Shown here: one piece after another, positions 11,001 to 20,193 of the stretch
How positions within the stretch are numbered: the first letter of the stretch is position 1
Layout: each line of letters begins with the position of its first letter
Assembly: GCA_905221205.1 (NCBI GenBank)
Contig: CAJNCG010000001.1
Location: 124,001 to 188,000, forward strand
Length of the DNA: 64,000 nt
DNA from: a bacterium
GTDB lineage: Bacteria > Bacillota > Bacilli > Lactobacillales > Streptococcaceae
Direction: 5' to 3'
Translations under genes and position numbers: made by a program
The notes under the pieces: model-generated
What the model saw: the letters and a program-made list of their open reading frames with translations, nothing else
What the model was told of the DNA's origin: nothing
The model's database searches: none

Positions 11001-11693
11001 GAAGCCCTTGAAATGCTGAAAGAAGTGGAAGTCTATAATACTCTTCACCGTGCAGCCATTGAACTGCCTAGTGTTCAAACTCCAAGCCAAATCAAGAAAT
11101 TTTATGAACCTGTTATGGATATGGAAGGTGTCGAGATTGCAGGTCAAGGCCAGTCAGTAGACAAGAAAATCAGCTTTGATTTGCCAGATTTTTCAACTAA
11201 TGAAAAGGTAACAGGAGCTGAGATTGGTAGTGCTACCCACGAACTCATGCAGAGAATTGACCTCAGTCAGCGACCAACGCTTGCTAGCCTGACAGAAACT
11301 CTCAAACAAGTTCAAGCCAGCCCAGCTGTCAGAGACAAGATCAATCTTGCTAAAATCCTTGCATTCTTTGACACAGCACTTGGTCAGGAAATTCTCGCCA
11401 ATACCGACAATCTCTACCGCGAGCAACCTTTCTCCATGCTCAAACGTGACCAAAAGAGTCAGGAAGACTTCGTTGTCCGTGGAATCTTGGATGGCTATCT
11501 GCTTTATGAGGATAGAATCGTTCTGTTCGACTACAAGACAGACCGCTATGATGAACCAAGTCAACTCATAGACCGTTATCGTGGTCAGTTAGCCCTATAC
11601 GGAGAGGCTTTATCTCGAGCCTATTCGATTGAAAATATTGAAAAATACTTGATTTTACTCGGTAAAGACGAGGTTCAAGTTGTAAAAGTATAA
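8043..11693 (+). CDS. rexA: ATP-dependent helicase/nuclease subunit A (RexA/AddA)
   Basis: 1216 residues, a UvrD-type superfamily 1 helicase fused to a RecB-like nuclease. Walker A ASAGSGKT spans about residues 47-54, the DEYQDTN Walker B motif is near residue 420, [15 protein letters not shown] is motif III, and [17 protein letters not shown] is motif VI. The C-terminal nuclease shows VRGILDGYL and LFDYKTDR. It works with RexB in recombinational repair. The ATG overlaps the rexB stop. A third gene follows after 17 bases and probably shares the transcript. Confidence 0.97.
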   Translation: MKPIPFLTEEEIQKLQEAEANSSKEQKKTAEQIEAIYTSCQNILVSASAGSGKTFVMAERILDQLARGVEISQLFISTFTVKAATELKERLEKKISQQIQESSDVDLKQHLGRQLADLPNAAIGTMDSFTQKFLGKHGYLIDIAPNFRILQNQSEQLLLKNEVFHEVFEAHYQGKQQEQFSHLLKNFAGRGKDERGLRQQVYKIYDFLQSTSNPQKWLSESFLKGFEKADFTNEKTKLTEQIQQSLWDLESFFRYHLDNDAKEFPKAAYLESVQLILDEIGSLNQESDSQAYQAVLTRVVAISKEKNGRALTNASRKADLKPLADAYNEERKSQFAKLGQLSDQITILDYQERYHGDTWELAKTFQTFMSDFVEAYRQRKRQENAFEFADISHYTIEILENFTQVREAYQERFHEVMVDEYQDTNHIQERMLELLSNGHNRFMVGDIKQSIYRFRQADPQIFNEKFQRYAQNPKEGKLILLKENFRSSSEVLSATNDVFARLMDQEVGEINYDSMHQLVFANSKLTPNPDNKAEFLLYDKDDTGEEEESQADTKLTGEMRLVIKEILNLHQEKGVAFKEIALLTSSRSRNDQILLALSEYGIPVKTDGEQNNYLQSLEVQVMLDTLRVIHNPLQDYALVALMKSPMFGFDEDELARLSLQKDEDKLQENLYEKLINAQKQATSLKNLIHTVLADKLNQFMDILDSWRLYSKTHSLYDLIWKIYNDRFYYDYVGALPNGPARQANLYALALRADQFEKSNFKGLSRFIRMIDQVLEAQHDLASVAAAPPKDAVELMTIHKSKGLEFPYVFILNMDQDFNKQDSMSEVILSRKNGLGVKYIAKMETGAVEAHYPKTIKLSIPSLTYIQNEEELQLASYSEQMRLLYVAMTRAEKKLYLVGKGSREKLEAKEYPAAKNGKLNSNTRLQAKNFQDWLWAISKVFAKDNLNFSYRFIGEDQLTREAIGQLENKRPLQDSSQADNRQSETIKEALEMLKEVEVYNTLHRAAIELPSVQTPSQIKKFYEPVMDMEGVEIAGQGQSVDKKISFDLPDFSTNEKVTGAEIGSATHELMQRIDLSQRPTLASLTETLKQVQASPAVRDKINLAKILAFFDTALGQEILANTDNLYREQPFSMLKRDQKSQEDFVVRGILDGYLLYEDRIVLFDYKTDRYDEPSQLIDRYRGQLALYGEALSRAYSIENIEKYLILLGKDEVQVVKV

Positions 11694-11710
11694 TCTAGAA
11701 AGGAGACCTC

Positions 11711-12889
11711 ATGACACTTCCAGTTAGAAAATCCCTACACGATGCGGTTTTACAGGCTTCAAAAGCTGATACTTGGGAACAAGCTACCAAGGAATGGAAT
11801 GAAGTTTCCTTGATTTTTAACGGTATCGGCCGTAGCAATTGTGTCTGTGGAAATGCCATCAAGTACGCCTACGAACTCTTTAACGGTGTCACAGGTCAAC
11901 GCCTCTTTCCAATTGGTAGCGACTGTGTTCGGCATTTTCATCGATTAAGCCTTGACCAGCAACTAGAAGAGGAAGAAAAACTACTCAGAAAGGTTGAAAA
12001 TCTGACCAGAAAAGCCCAGAAAAAGGAAAAAATCAAGGTCAATAAAAGTGACTTTGACGAGCGACTTCTAAAATGGCTCTGGGAAAAAGGTGTTTTCAAA
12101 CCCAATCGCGGTAATCAATTTGCGCCTGAGAGAGACTACCAGCTCTTCCTAGAAGTCTTTCAAGGAGGAAATTGGACCAAGGCTGAGCCAAAGAAAAAGG
12201 CTCGGATGGAAGAAGTCCTTGAAAAGTGTATCAAACCCTTTTTACTTGGGAAATCAGATGACCAACTCTACCTTGTCAAGCTAGGCAAGGAGAAAATTGA
12301 CTACGAACAGGAACTCCGAATCCAGGCAGAGAAAGAGCGCAAGAAAAGAGATAGAATCGCCAAACAATACGCAGACAATCTGGTCCTAGCCATGGGGCCG
12401 GCAGAGCGTGCCTATCAAGATTACTTTGGCTTTACAGAAACCCTAACTCAAGAAGAACGTAAATGGGAGAAAATTCTTTTTGGAAAAAATCGAACAGAAC
12501 GGGCTATCAAGGCCAAACAATACCAAAAAGAGCTGCAAAAAGACCAACGAATTGCAGGTCAGGATCCAATTGAAAGAAAGCAGAAGCAGACCTGGCTCCT
12601 CAACTCCTATTTCCGTGATCTTCCTGAAGAAAAAGCTCGATTTGCTCGGCTCTTATTAGAATATCGAAAAAGTGGTGAAATTCCCTTTTCAACCGCATTC
12701 CTGTCAGATAAACTCATCGACTTTTTCTATAAAATGAAAGCTTTTGAGTTTGAAATCGCACCAGAACAAGTCAGAGACTTTTTAAAGGTAAGCCTTAAGA
12801 CAGAACATCTATCCTCAGCACAGGAAAGCTGGATAGAAGGAATTCTCCTCAACTGCATCAAACCATTTTTAGAACGATTATTGATATGA
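11711..12889 (+). CDS. Uncharacterised protein with CxC...C motif, third gene of the rex operon
   Basis: 392 residues. The N-terminus has Cys44 and Cys46 (NCVCG) and Cys72 (FPIGSDC), spaced like a small metal-binding knuckle; FNGVTGQRLFPIGSDC resembles a motif I recall from other uncharacterised proteins. A highly basic, coiled-coil-prone middle (residues about 85-115 and 200-300) follows. Two segments look like an internal duplication: about residues 118-180 and 335-390 each end in CIKPFL. AAGGAG lies before the ATG, 17 bases after rexA. Context suggests a nucleic-acid role, but no function is established. Confidence 0.8.
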   Translation: MTLPVRKSLHDAVLQASKADTWEQATKEWNEVSLIFNGIGRSNCVCGNAIKYAYELFNGVTGQRLFPIGSDCVRHFHRLSLDQQLEEEEKLLRKVENLTRKAQKKEKIKVNKSDFDERLLKWLWEKGVFKPNRGNQFAPERDYQLFLEVFQGGNWTKAEPKKKARMEEVLEKCIKPFLLGKSDDQLYLVKLGKEKIDYEQELRIQAEKERKKRDRIAKQYADNLVLAMGPAERAYQDYFGFTETLTQEERKWEKILFGKNRTERAIKAKQYQKELQKDQRIAGQDPIERKQKQTWLLNSYFRDLPEEKARFARLLLEYRKSGEIPFSTAFLSDKLIDFFYKMKAFEFEIAPEQVRDFLKVSLKTEHLSSAQESWIEGILLNCIKPFLERLLI

Positions 12890-12891
12890 GT

Positions 12892-12932
12892 AACACCTAC
12901 CGTGGAAATGCCATGGTAGGTGTTGTTTTTTT
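12892..12932 (+). terminator. Strong terminator closing the rex operon
   Basis: A 14-bp stem (12892-12905 with 12911-12924, one G-T pair) and a 5-nt loop, followed by a T-run at 12926-12932. It marks the left border of the polysaccharide insertion. Confidence 0.9.
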
Positions 12933-13659
12933 CATAGTCAGTTTCATTCTCTACATATTTAATAGAACATAAATCATACTTGTTTATATATGTTTTATTA
13001 TACTAGATAATGTGTAAAATCTTATGATACTTTAGGTTATAAGTGGCTTGTTTTCAACATTTATAGTATAATAACATTATATAAACGATGTAAGATAACT
13101 TAAATTTATGGGCAATTCGACATTTAAACATAAACATATAGAAAGCAGGACTCTTTTATTATATTCTTCTATTGTTTCAAATCACTTCCTGTAATTTTAT
13201 TAATCTGCTCACACTGATATTGTTATGTTCGGTTTAAGAGACTCATCAATTTTTTCTATCAGTTCAAAATTTTCCATTAAAAAAATTTAATAACTTGTGA
13301 ATAATTGATTTCTCCGAGAAACTTCATACAAATCAATAGTCGAATGTTCCTAAACTGAGAGTGTTTGGAAATAAGTATCAGTTATGAAAAATATATCAGA
13401 TTTTTTCATAATCTAGTTCATTATATAACAAGTGAAACAACCTTCAGACCTCTATATATGAACCAACATTTGACATCAGGAAAAAAGTTGTTTATGGTAA
13501 ATCTTCGAACCATTTTGTTTGTCCAAAATATAAATAATGCTTAAATGTTCTAATCAACTAGTTCAAACCTTATTAAATTAGGAGTTTTTAGTATTTTTTG
13601 CACTCATCCAAGATATTTCTATATCTCTATATTTGCTTCATAAGAAAGGGGGCAACACA
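12933..13659 (+). other. AT-rich non-coding leader of the polysaccharide locus
   Basis: About 730 bases with no convincing gene on either strand. It is markedly AT-rich. A TATAAT at 13067-13072 could be a -10 but lacks a good -35, so the promoter of the locus is not located with confidence. No IS element or clear gene remnant was recognised. Confidence 0.5.
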
Positions 13660-14238
13660 ATGGCGTATAGAAAATTTAAAAGAATAATTTCACTTATTTT
13701 TTCAATATTTTCTTTAGTGTTTATGGTCCCCGTTTGTCTTATTGCTTGCATTTTTATTGTTCTAGAATCAAGCGGAAACCCCATTTACATACAAGAACGA
13801 GTTGGTTTAAATGGGAAAAAATTTATGATGTATAAACTACGTTCTATGTATCTGGATGCAGAGAAGAATGGGCATCAATGGGCGATTAAGAACGATCATC
13901 GGATTACCAAAGTTGGGAAATTTATTCGAAGAACCCGAATTGATGAATTTCCACAAATCATTAATATCATTAAAGGGGAGATGTCTTTTATAGGTCCTCG
14001 GCCGGAAAGACCAGAATTTGTTAGTGAATTTTTAAACTATATTCCAGATTTTAATGATCGTTTGGCCATTCCTCCAGGAATTACAGGCTGGGCACAAGTC
14101 AATGGTGGTTACGATTTAACTCCGTATGAAAAATTAAAATATGACAAGTACTATATTGAAAATGAATGTTTTCAATTGGATTCACTTATTTTATTTAAAA
14201 CTATTAAAGTGATTTTTACCGGACATGGTTCTAGATAA
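13660..14238 (+). CDS. Initiating sugar-1-phosphate transferase (short, catalytic domain only)
   Basis: 192 residues of the bacterial sugar transferase family (PF02397 type). One N-terminal membrane segment (about residues 8-33) is followed by the catalytic domain with YIQERVGLNGKKFMMYKLR, the FPQIINIIKGEMSFIGPRPE core and PPGITGWAQVNG. These enzymes load the first sugar phosphate onto undecaprenyl phosphate. It lacks the polytopic N-terminal half of CpsE/WbaP, like short EPS-type priming enzymes. GGGGG lies just upstream of ATG 13660; an upstream TTG at 13633 is less likely. The sugar loaded cannot be told. Confidence 0.9.
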   Translation: MAYRKFKRIISLIFSIFSLVFMVPVCLIACIFIVLESSGNPIYIQERVGLNGKKFMMYKLRSMYLDAEKNGHQWAIKNDHRITKVGKFIRRTRIDEFPQIINIIKGEMSFIGPRPERPEFVSEFLNYIPDFNDRLAIPPGITGWAQVNGGYDLTPYEKLKYDKYYIENECFQLDSLILFKTIKVIFTGHGSR

Positions 14239-14268
14239 GTAAGATTCAAAAATAAGTTGGGGAAAAAT

Positions 14269-14961
14269 ATGACAATTTTCAATAAAAACATCAATAGGAT
14301 TTTTACTTTGATCAAGAGTAAATTTCTATTTCTAATCCTTTTTACATTGATAGGAACTGCAGCAGTTGGATTATATACTGTTTTTATCATCTCACCTGTT
14401 TATAGTCTTCAATCCAAGCTCATCATGAAAAATGCTTCAGGTCAGAACACAGATGCGCAGACAATTGAGGCTCTCAATCTCTTTCAAAGACAAACTAAAA
14501 CTTATCTAGAAATAGCAGATTTACCTCCTGTTAAAGAAGAGACGAACAAAGCTTTAGACTTGTCACCAGATGAAATTTCAAAAATCAAGTCGGTTAGACT
14601 AACGAATGACTCAGGTTCTCAGCTAGTCACAGTAACCGTAAGAGCCCTAGATAGAGATTTAGCTGATCGTTACATTAAAGAGTATGTCATTCAGTATAAA
14701 AAATTTACAGCAGACCGATTGGGACGGGATAACTTATCAGTTGTAACAGAAGCACTGGGAAGTAATTCTCCAGTTTATCCCATTCTATGGAAGAATCTTC
14801 TTGTATCTATTCTAGTATTTTCTTTTGTAGGATTTAATGTTATTTTCATCAAATATGTATTGAGTGATTCGATTGATTCTTACGAAGACTTGGAAGAGTT
14901 AGTGGGAACACCTGTTCTCGGGATGATTCCGACTATAGAGAGAAAGAGAAAAGGTGAGTGA
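14269..14961 (+). CDS. wzd: Polysaccharide chain-length/export regulator (Wzd/CpsC-like)
   Basis: 230 residues: membrane helix at about 16-40, an extracytoplasmic Wzz-type domain, a second helix at about 172-195, and a cytoplasmic tail ending in the proline-containing GTPVLGMIP. This is the transmembrane activator of the Wze tyrosine kinase, as in Gram-positive split BY-kinases. GGGGAA precedes ATG 14269; an in-frame TTG at 14257 is weaker. It ends one base before the wze start chosen here. It supports a Wzy-dependent pathway. Confidence 0.9.
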   Translation: MTIFNKNINRIFTLIKSKFLFLILFTLIGTAAVGLYTVFIISPVYSLQSKLIMKNASGQNTDAQTIEALNLFQRQTKTYLEIADLPPVKEETNKALDLSPDEISKIKSVRLTNDSGSQLVTVTVRALDRDLADRYIKEYVIQYKKFTADRLGRDNLSVVTEALGSNSPVYPILWKNLLVSILVFSFVGFNVIFIKYVLSDSIDSYEDLEELVGTPVLGMIPTIERKRKGE

Positions 14962-14962
14962 C

Positions 14963-15616
14963 ATGCATATCGAAGTTATCCATAACAGTAAATCTCCGGT
15001 AGCTGAGTCCTTTAGAACTTTAAGGAGTAACCTTCAGTTCTCAGAATTCGGTAAAAATATCAAATTGATTGTCATAACAAGTGCCAATCCTAACGAAGGA
15101 AAGAGTGAAGTCAGTATCAATCTTGCTGCCTCATTGGCTCAACAAGACAAAAAAGTGATTATCATAGACGCAGATATGCGTAAACCAACCCAACATAAAT
15201 TAACAGAGCTAAACAATACTGAGGGATTAAGCACCTTTTTATTAAAAAGATCTGGTGTAGATTCCATTAATCATTTATCGATAAATGATGTGAATTTAGA
15301 TGTACTGACCTCAGGGCCTGTTCCGCCTAATCCATCTGAGATGTTAGCTAGTTCTTCTATGGAAGAAACACTCAAAGCATTTGAAGATTTTTATGACTAT
15401 GTCATTATTGATACACCTCCCTTGCTAGCAGCAACTGATGCTCAAGTTTTAGCCAGTATTTCGGATGCTACCCTTCTGGTAGTAGATATCAAAAAATCAA
15501 AACGACGACAAATAATAGAAGCAAAAAGAAGATTAGATCATGTTGGAGCTAGACTACTTGGTGTGATAATGAATAAAATGGATTCACATAAAGACACCTA
15601 TTATTACTATTATTAA
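14963..15616 (+). CDS. wze: Tyrosine-protein autokinase (Wze/CpsD-like)
   Basis: 217 residues from ATG 14963; a GTG at 14954 would add three and lies in the ribosome binding site. Walker A is SANPNEGKSEVS, the Walker A' box IIIDADMRKP and Walker B DYVIIDTPPLLAATDA mark a BY-kinase. The extreme C-terminus is a cluster of five tyrosines, the autophosphorylation tail. It pairs with Wzd to control polymer length. The CpsB-type phosphatase that normally dephosphorylates this tail is not in the locus. Confidence 0.93.
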   Translation: MHIEVIHNSKSPVAESFRTLRSNLQFSEFGKNIKLIVITSANPNEGKSEVSINLAASLAQQDKKVIIIDADMRKPTQHKLTELNNTEGLSTFLLKRSGVDSINHLSINDVNLDVLTSGPVPPNPSEMLASSSMEETLKAFEDFYDYVIIDTPPLLAATDAQVLASISDATLLVVDIKKSKRRQIIEAKRRLDHVGARLLGVIMNKMDSHKDTYYYYY

Positions 15617-15646
15617 ACTAACTATTTGAAAGGCAGGAGAGAAAAA

Positions 15647-16747
15647 ATGACAATCTATCTTTTAATGTTCGTCTATGTCTCTTTTCTTGCCTTTTTCTCA
15701 TTGAAATATGAGGATAAAGCAAAAGAATTAGGTTTCCTTGTTCTTCCGACTTTTTTCTTTTTTTTAATCATTGCGGGTTTTCGTACTTCTAGCGTCGGAG
15801 GAGACTTAGGAACTTATATCCATATTTTTGAAACGAATCATTTACAACTTCCGGATTTATCAAATCTATTTCGTTCTCGATTTGAAAGTGGTTATTTAGT
15901 AAGTAATATTTTTCTAAGAAACTTTAGTGATCACTATACCTTTTTATTGTTTGCCTATGCCTTTATAACTTTAGTTGCTTGGTTTTTCGTGATTTATAAG
16001 CATTCTAAAAATGTTTACATGAGTTTATTGATTTACTTCAGCTCGTTAGGACTCTTTTTTTATTCTTTATCAAATATCAGGCAAGGTCTAGCAATCGCTT
16101 TAAGTTTTTTAGGGTTTCACTACTTAGTAAAAAACAAGAAGATTTTAGCATGGGTATTTATCTTACTAACTCCCTTATTTCATACATCTGGTATCGTCTG
16201 CCTCTTGTTTTTCCCTCTTAAAAAAATCGTTTTAAACAAAAGAATATATCAATTTGTGTTCCTTGCATTTCTAATCATCTTACCTTTTATCAAACAAATT
16301 GCAACTATCTTTATTTCTTTCTTTCCCCAGTATACTTCCTATCTGGAGTCATCATGGTTTTTGGAAAGCAATAAATGGGCTCCTGTATTTTTAACAATTT
16401 GGTATGGCATCGTTCTGGTCTTTGGAGAAGTAGTGATTAGAAAACAGAAATTATCGACTGAAGAAGAATTTATAAGAACTTTGTTCTTTATCTCCTTTTT
16501 ATTTACTGCGTCAACTTTGCAAACAAGTCTTTTTGGTAGATTCGCACACTATTTTACCCCCTTTATTTGCCTATATATCCCCATGATTTTATCTAAAATA
16601 GGTGAAAAAAAAGTTCAATGGCTTTTATTTTATTTGGTAATATTGGTTTATGCTGCAATCTTTCTAGTCATTGTTTATTTTAAAGCTGACTGGTACAATA
16701 TCGTTCCCTACCGTTCAGTTATTGTCGATTGGTTATTTGGAAATTAG
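15647..16747 (+). CDS. EpsG/Wzy-type polysaccharide polymerase
   Basis: 366 residues with about ten to eleven hydrophobic segments. The N-terminal FRTSSVGGDLGTYIHIFE and the later FYSLSNIRQGLAIALSFLG are typical of the EpsG family of O-antigen/EPS polymerases. It would join lipid-linked repeat units outside the membrane. AGGAGAG precedes ATG 15647. It is the only Wzy-like protein in the locus and matches the single flippase gene further down, completing a Wzx/Wzy system. Confidence 0.85.
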   Translation: MTIYLLMFVYVSFLAFFSLKYEDKAKELGFLVLPTFFFFLIIAGFRTSSVGGDLGTYIHIFETNHLQLPDLSNLFRSRFESGYLVSNIFLRNFSDHYTFLLFAYAFITLVAWFFVIYKHSKNVYMSLLIYFSSLGLFFYSLSNIRQGLAIALSFLGFHYLVKNKKILAWVFILLTPLFHTSGIVCLLFFPLKKIVLNKRIYQFVFLAFLIILPFIKQIATIFISFFPQYTSYLESSWFLESNKWAPVFLTIWYGIVLVFGEVVIRKQKLSTEEEFIRTLFFISFLFTASTLQTSLFGRFAHYFTPFICLYIPMILSKIGEKKVQWLLFYLVILVYAAIFLVIVYFKADWYNIVPYRSVIVDWLFGN

Positions 16748-16763
16748 GTTTAGGAGTTATAAA

Positions 16764-17597
16764 ATGCAATTTTCAGTTTTAACGACAGTCTATAAAAAAG
16801 AGACTCCTACAAATTTAAGGAAAAGTTTACTAAGCTCTTATCAACAAACCCTTAAACCGACAGAAATCATTTTAGTTTGTGATGGCGAATTGACAGCAGA
16901 GTTAGAAATAGAAATCCAAAAGTTGCAGATAGAAATTCCGATTTTAAAGGTTTTTCATTTACCTGAAAACTTAGGCTCAGGCCCAGCCTCTCTCTTTGGA
17001 GTCAATCAATGCCAAACAGAATTGATTGCAAGAATGGATAGTGATGATTATTCTCTAAAAACAAGGTTTGAAAAGCAAGTAGCAGCCTTTGAAAAAAATC
17101 CCAACCTCATCATGGTTGGTTCTAATATTCTAGAGAAAAATTCTGAGTTTACGGCCTTAAAGAAAGTACCTGAACACACCAAAGAAATTAGACAGTATTC
17201 AAGACTGCGCAATCCTTTTAATAATCCTTCTAGTATGATGAGAAAAGAGTATATCTTGAAGGCTGGTAATTATCGTGAATTCCGCTATCTAGAGGATTAT
17301 GACCTCACAATGAGATTGTTACACGATAATCCAACTAAGGATTTTTTGAATATCCAAGAACCTTTGGTTGTCATGCAGACAAACGATTCTAGCTATCTGC
17401 GGAGAGGCGGTTTCTTGTATGTAAAAACGGACTTTATGCTCCAATTAGATTTTTATCATAGAAGAGATATTTATCTAGTAGAATTTCTTAGAAATATTTT
17501 CCTTCGTAACGCGGTTCGAATTCTTCCGAATTCAATTAGGAAATGGGTCTATAAGAAAAAAATGAGAGAAGAAGTAGAGGTGGTTAAGAAGATATGA
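16764..17597 (+). CDS. GT2-family glycosyltransferase (AmsE-like)
   Basis: 277 residues, starting FSVLTTVYKKETPTNLRKSL, which is the AmsE/WaaE branch of GT-A family 2. The nucleotide-sugar metal site is ARMDSDDYS; FRYLEDYDLTMRLL holds the likely catalytic Asp region. TAGGAG precedes ATG 16764; upstream in-frame codons overlap the polymerase gene and are not needed. It overlaps tagD by four bases. Donor and acceptor are unknown. It differs from the five tandem GT2 genes further down. Confidence 0.87.
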   Translation: MQFSVLTTVYKKETPTNLRKSLLSSYQQTLKPTEIILVCDGELTAELEIEIQKLQIEIPILKVFHLPENLGSGPASLFGVNQCQTELIARMDSDDYSLKTRFEKQVAAFEKNPNLIMVGSNILEKNSEFTALKKVPEHTKEIRQYSRLRNPFNNPSSMMRKEYILKAGNYREFRYLEDYDLTMRLLHDNPTKDFLNIQEPLVVMQTNDSSYLRRGGFLYVKTDFMLQLDFYHRRDIYLVEFLRNIFLRNAVRILPNSIRKWVYKKKMREEVEVVKKI

Positions 17598-17992
17598 AGA
17601 GAGTCATTACATACGGAACATTTGATTTATTGCATTACGGCCATATTAATCTCTTAAAAAGGGCAAAAGCCTTGGGAGATTATCTGATTGTAGGATTATC
17701 CACCAATGAATTTAATAGACTAGAAAAAAATAAAGAATGTTATTTTGATTATGAAAAAAGAAAATCGCTATTAGAGGCTATCAGATATGTGGATCTTGTC
17801 ATACCAGAAGAAAATTGGGATCAAAAAATCTCAGACATCGAAAAGTATCATGCTGATGTGTTTGTCATTGGTGATGATTGGCAGGGTAAGTTTGATTATT
17901 TAAGTGATTTAGGAATAGAAGTTGTTTACCTACCACGAACAAAAGAAATTTCAACCTCTAAGATAAAGAATGATTTGAATCAAGGGAACTAG
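17594..17992 (+). CDS. tagD: Glycerol-3-phosphate cytidylyltransferase
   Basis: 132 residues, the full length of TagD/GCT enzymes. The HxGH nucleotidyl motif is TFDLLHYGHINLLKRAK, and the C-terminal signature reads RTKEISTSKIKNDL. It makes CDP-glycerol from CTP and glycerol 3-phosphate. The CDP-glycerol transferase gene two positions downstream is the evident user, so the polymer probably carries glycerol phosphate. Start ATG overlaps the preceding gene. Confidence 0.93.
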   Translation: MKRVITYGTFDLLHYGHINLLKRAKALGDYLIVGLSTNEFNRLEKNKECYFDYEKRKSLLEAIRYVDLVIPEENWDQKISDIEKYHADVFVIGDDWQGKFDYLSDLGIEVVYLPRTKEISTSKIKNDLNQGN

Positions 17993-17993
17993 A

Positions 17994-19073
17994 ATGAAAT
18001 ATCGTGTCATACATGTAACAGGTGGTGTAAGGAATACCATGAGCGGGGTACAAAGTTTTATCAAAAATCATATCCCAACTGATGATCAAGAGTTTGAATA
18101 TATTGTTGGCGAGTCAAATGGCGACGCTCATTTCCCATTTAATCAATACCTAGATGAAAAAGAAATCAAACGCATTGTATTTCCAGCCCTAAAGATTTCA
18201 AAATTATTTGCTTATGCGAGAGAGTGCCGACAATTTTATGAAACGAATAAAATTGATATTCTCCATGTCCATAATCCTATAACCGCTTTTATACATAATT
18301 ACTATGCTCGAAAAAATGGTGTTTCAGTTAGGATTTACCACAATCATAGTAGCCAATTTTCAGATACTTGGTTAAAAAGTATTCGCAATCGATTTTTGGT
18401 CTTTTTAACCTTGAAAAATGCGACCCATCGTATCTCTTGTGGCCAATTAGCTGGACTGAAGATATTTGGAAAGAAATCTTTTCAAATCCTTCCAAATGCA
18501 ATTGACATCGATAAGTATCGCTTTTCTCCAACTTTTCGAGAAGAAATCCGTAAAGAGTTTCATATAGCTGAACATCAAAAAGTAGTAGGGATGATTGGGA
18601 TTTTAAATCCCTTCAAAAATCAGATTTTTTTGATTGAAGTTGCCAAAGAATTACCTGACGTTACCTTTTTCTTTGTTGGTGAAGGGCCAGATCGTGCTAT
18701 TTTAGAAGAAAATAGTAAGGATTTGAAGAATGTTATCTTCTCAGGAAAAAGAGAAGATGTTCATAAGTTTTATTCAGCCTTTGATATTTTTGCCTTTCCG
18801 TCTTTGTATGAAGGTTTCCCAATCGTGCTGGTAGAGGCTCAGTGTTCTGGAGTCGATATTCTCATGAATGAAACGATTGATCCAACAACTCAGATCGTTA
18901 GTGAACTCTGCACAGCCATGCCTCTAGATAAGCCTAAATGGGTAAACTATATCGAAAAGGCGCCTATCAATGAGAAACAACGACAGCTAAATGAACACCT
19001 AAAGTCGTTTGACATTGAAGAAAATGTTCAAAATTTAAAAGAAATTTATAAGCAAGGTTTAAAAAGAGAATGA
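17994..19073 (+). CDS. GT4-family glycosyltransferase (EpsF/CapM-like)
   Basis: 359 residues with a GT-B fold. The N-terminal half has VTGGVRNTMSGVQSFI and DILHVHNPI; the C-terminal donor site has VGMIGILNPFKNQ and the EX7E region FPSLYEGFPIVLVEAQCSG. Members transfer hexoses to lipid-linked oligosaccharides with retention. It begins one base after the tagD stop and overlaps the next gene by four bases, so translation is probably coupled. The sugar is not predictable. Confidence 0.88.
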   Translation: MKYRVIHVTGGVRNTMSGVQSFIKNHIPTDDQEFEYIVGESNGDAHFPFNQYLDEKEIKRIVFPALKISKLFAYARECRQFYETNKIDILHVHNPITAFIHNYYARKNGVSVRIYHNHSSQFSDTWLKSIRNRFLVFLTLKNATHRISCGQLAGLKIFGKKSFQILPNAIDIDKYRFSPTFREEIRKEFHIAEHQKVVGMIGILNPFKNQIFLIEVAKELPDVTFFFVGEGPDRAILEENSKDLKNVIFSGKREDVHKFYSAFDIFAFPSLYEGFPIVLVEAQCSGVDILMNETIDPTTQIVSELCTAMPLDKPKWVNYIEKAPINEKQRQLNEHLKSFDIEENVQNLKEIYKQGLKRE

Positions 19074-20179
19074 TCAACTATTTAAAACCCTTACTGTTCA
19101 AAGTAAGTGATTTTACTTATAAAATAAATAAAATGATTCCCAAGAAAAGGAACAGAATTGTTCTCTATTCTAATTGGGGGTTTAGAGATAATCTTAGAAC
19201 CCTCTATCACTATTTAGTGGATAATGACTATCAGGAAACTTATGAAATTGTTTGTGCTTCAAATGATTTTTATCATTTAGAAAAAGAGAAGAATGTAAAG
19301 TATGTTTCAATTTATCGAGGTTTCTTTTATTTTTTAACATCTAAATATTTTTTCTATTCATTTGGCAAGTATCCTGTAAAGCCTGCTCCAAATCAGATGG
19401 TTGTCAACTTGTGGCATGGAATGCCCTTGAAAAAAATTGGTAATCTTGAAGTTGGTATGGAAAAGATTGACTATAATTTCTTTACAAAATTAGTCTCCTC
19501 TTCAGATTTATTTACTCCAATCATGAAAGCAGCCTTTAATGCTAAGGACGAGCAAATGCTTCTTGTTGGCAATATTCGAAATGATGAACTCTTTAAAGAG
19601 AAAGAAGAGAAGAAAATCATCTGGATGCCTACTTACCGCAATTCTAAAAACTATCATGATAGCCAAGCAGCATTGATATTTTCTTTAGAAGAGGAGGACT
19701 TTCAAAACATTGACGAACTACTTTCAAACTATGGGTATCAACTTTACATTAAACTCCATCCTCTTGAGGAGTCTCAGTTGAAATTTGAAATGAATGCTTC
19801 GACGATTCATCTATTGACAGAAGATATCATTAGTGAACAGTATGGGACTTTATATACTTTTTTGGGCACAACCAGAGCATTGATTACAGATTATTCTTCA
19901 GTATTTTTAGATTATTATTTATTAAATAGGCCAGTTGCATTTACCATTAATGATTATGAGGAATACAAGGAAAAAAGAGGCTTTGTGTTTGAAGATGTGA
20001 AGAGTTTAATGGTGGGAAGTGTCATTCGTGATTCGCATGATTTATTAGACTTTCTAGAGAGTGTCATGAAATCTGAAGATCTTTATATGGACGAACGAAA
20101 AAAAGTCAATAACAAGGTAAATGCGATTCAAAAAGATTTTACAAAGACCCTTTTAGATGAAATTGGATTAAGGAAATAA
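19070..20179 (+). CDS. CDP-glycerol glycerophosphotransferase (TagB/TagF-like)
   Basis: 369 residues of the Glyphos_transf family. Diagnostic motifs are VVNLWHGMPLKKIG (catalytic His) around residues 108-121 and ALITDYSSVFLDYYLLNRPV near residue 290, with IWMPTYRNS between them. The length is that of single-unit primases such as TagB rather than the long TagF polymerases. It would add glycerol phosphate to the lipid-linked unit in the cytoplasm using CDP-glycerol from TagD. Start ATG overlaps the GT4 stop. No separate teichoic-acid polymerase is seen. Confidence 0.9.
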   Translation: MINYLKPLLFKVSDFTYKINKMIPKKRNRIVLYSNWGFRDNLRTLYHYLVDNDYQETYEIVCASNDFYHLEKEKNVKYVSIYRGFFYFLTSKYFFYSFGKYPVKPAPNQMVVNLWHGMPLKKIGNLEVGMEKIDYNFFTKLVSSSDLFTPIMKAAFNAKDEQMLLVGNIRNDELFKEKEEKKIIWMPTYRNSKNYHDSQAALIFSLEEEDFQNIDELLSNYGYQLYIKLHPLEESQLKFEMNASTIHLLTEDIISEQYGTLYTFLGTTRALITDYSSVFLDYYLLNRPVAFTINDYEEYKEKRGFVFEDVKSLMVGSVIRDSHDLLDFLESVMKSEDLYMDERKKVNNKVNAIQKDFTKTLLDEIGLRK

Positions 20180-20193
20180 GGTTAGGATAAAGA

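Noticed and set aside
13044..13072. Promoter of the polysaccharide locus at TATAAT 13067
   Set aside because: No acceptable -35 at 16-18 bases and no TG extension; AT-rich DNA makes chance matches likely.
12933..13659. Remnant of the IgA1 protease gene before the polysaccharide locus
   Set aside because: No recognisable coding fragment was found on either strand.
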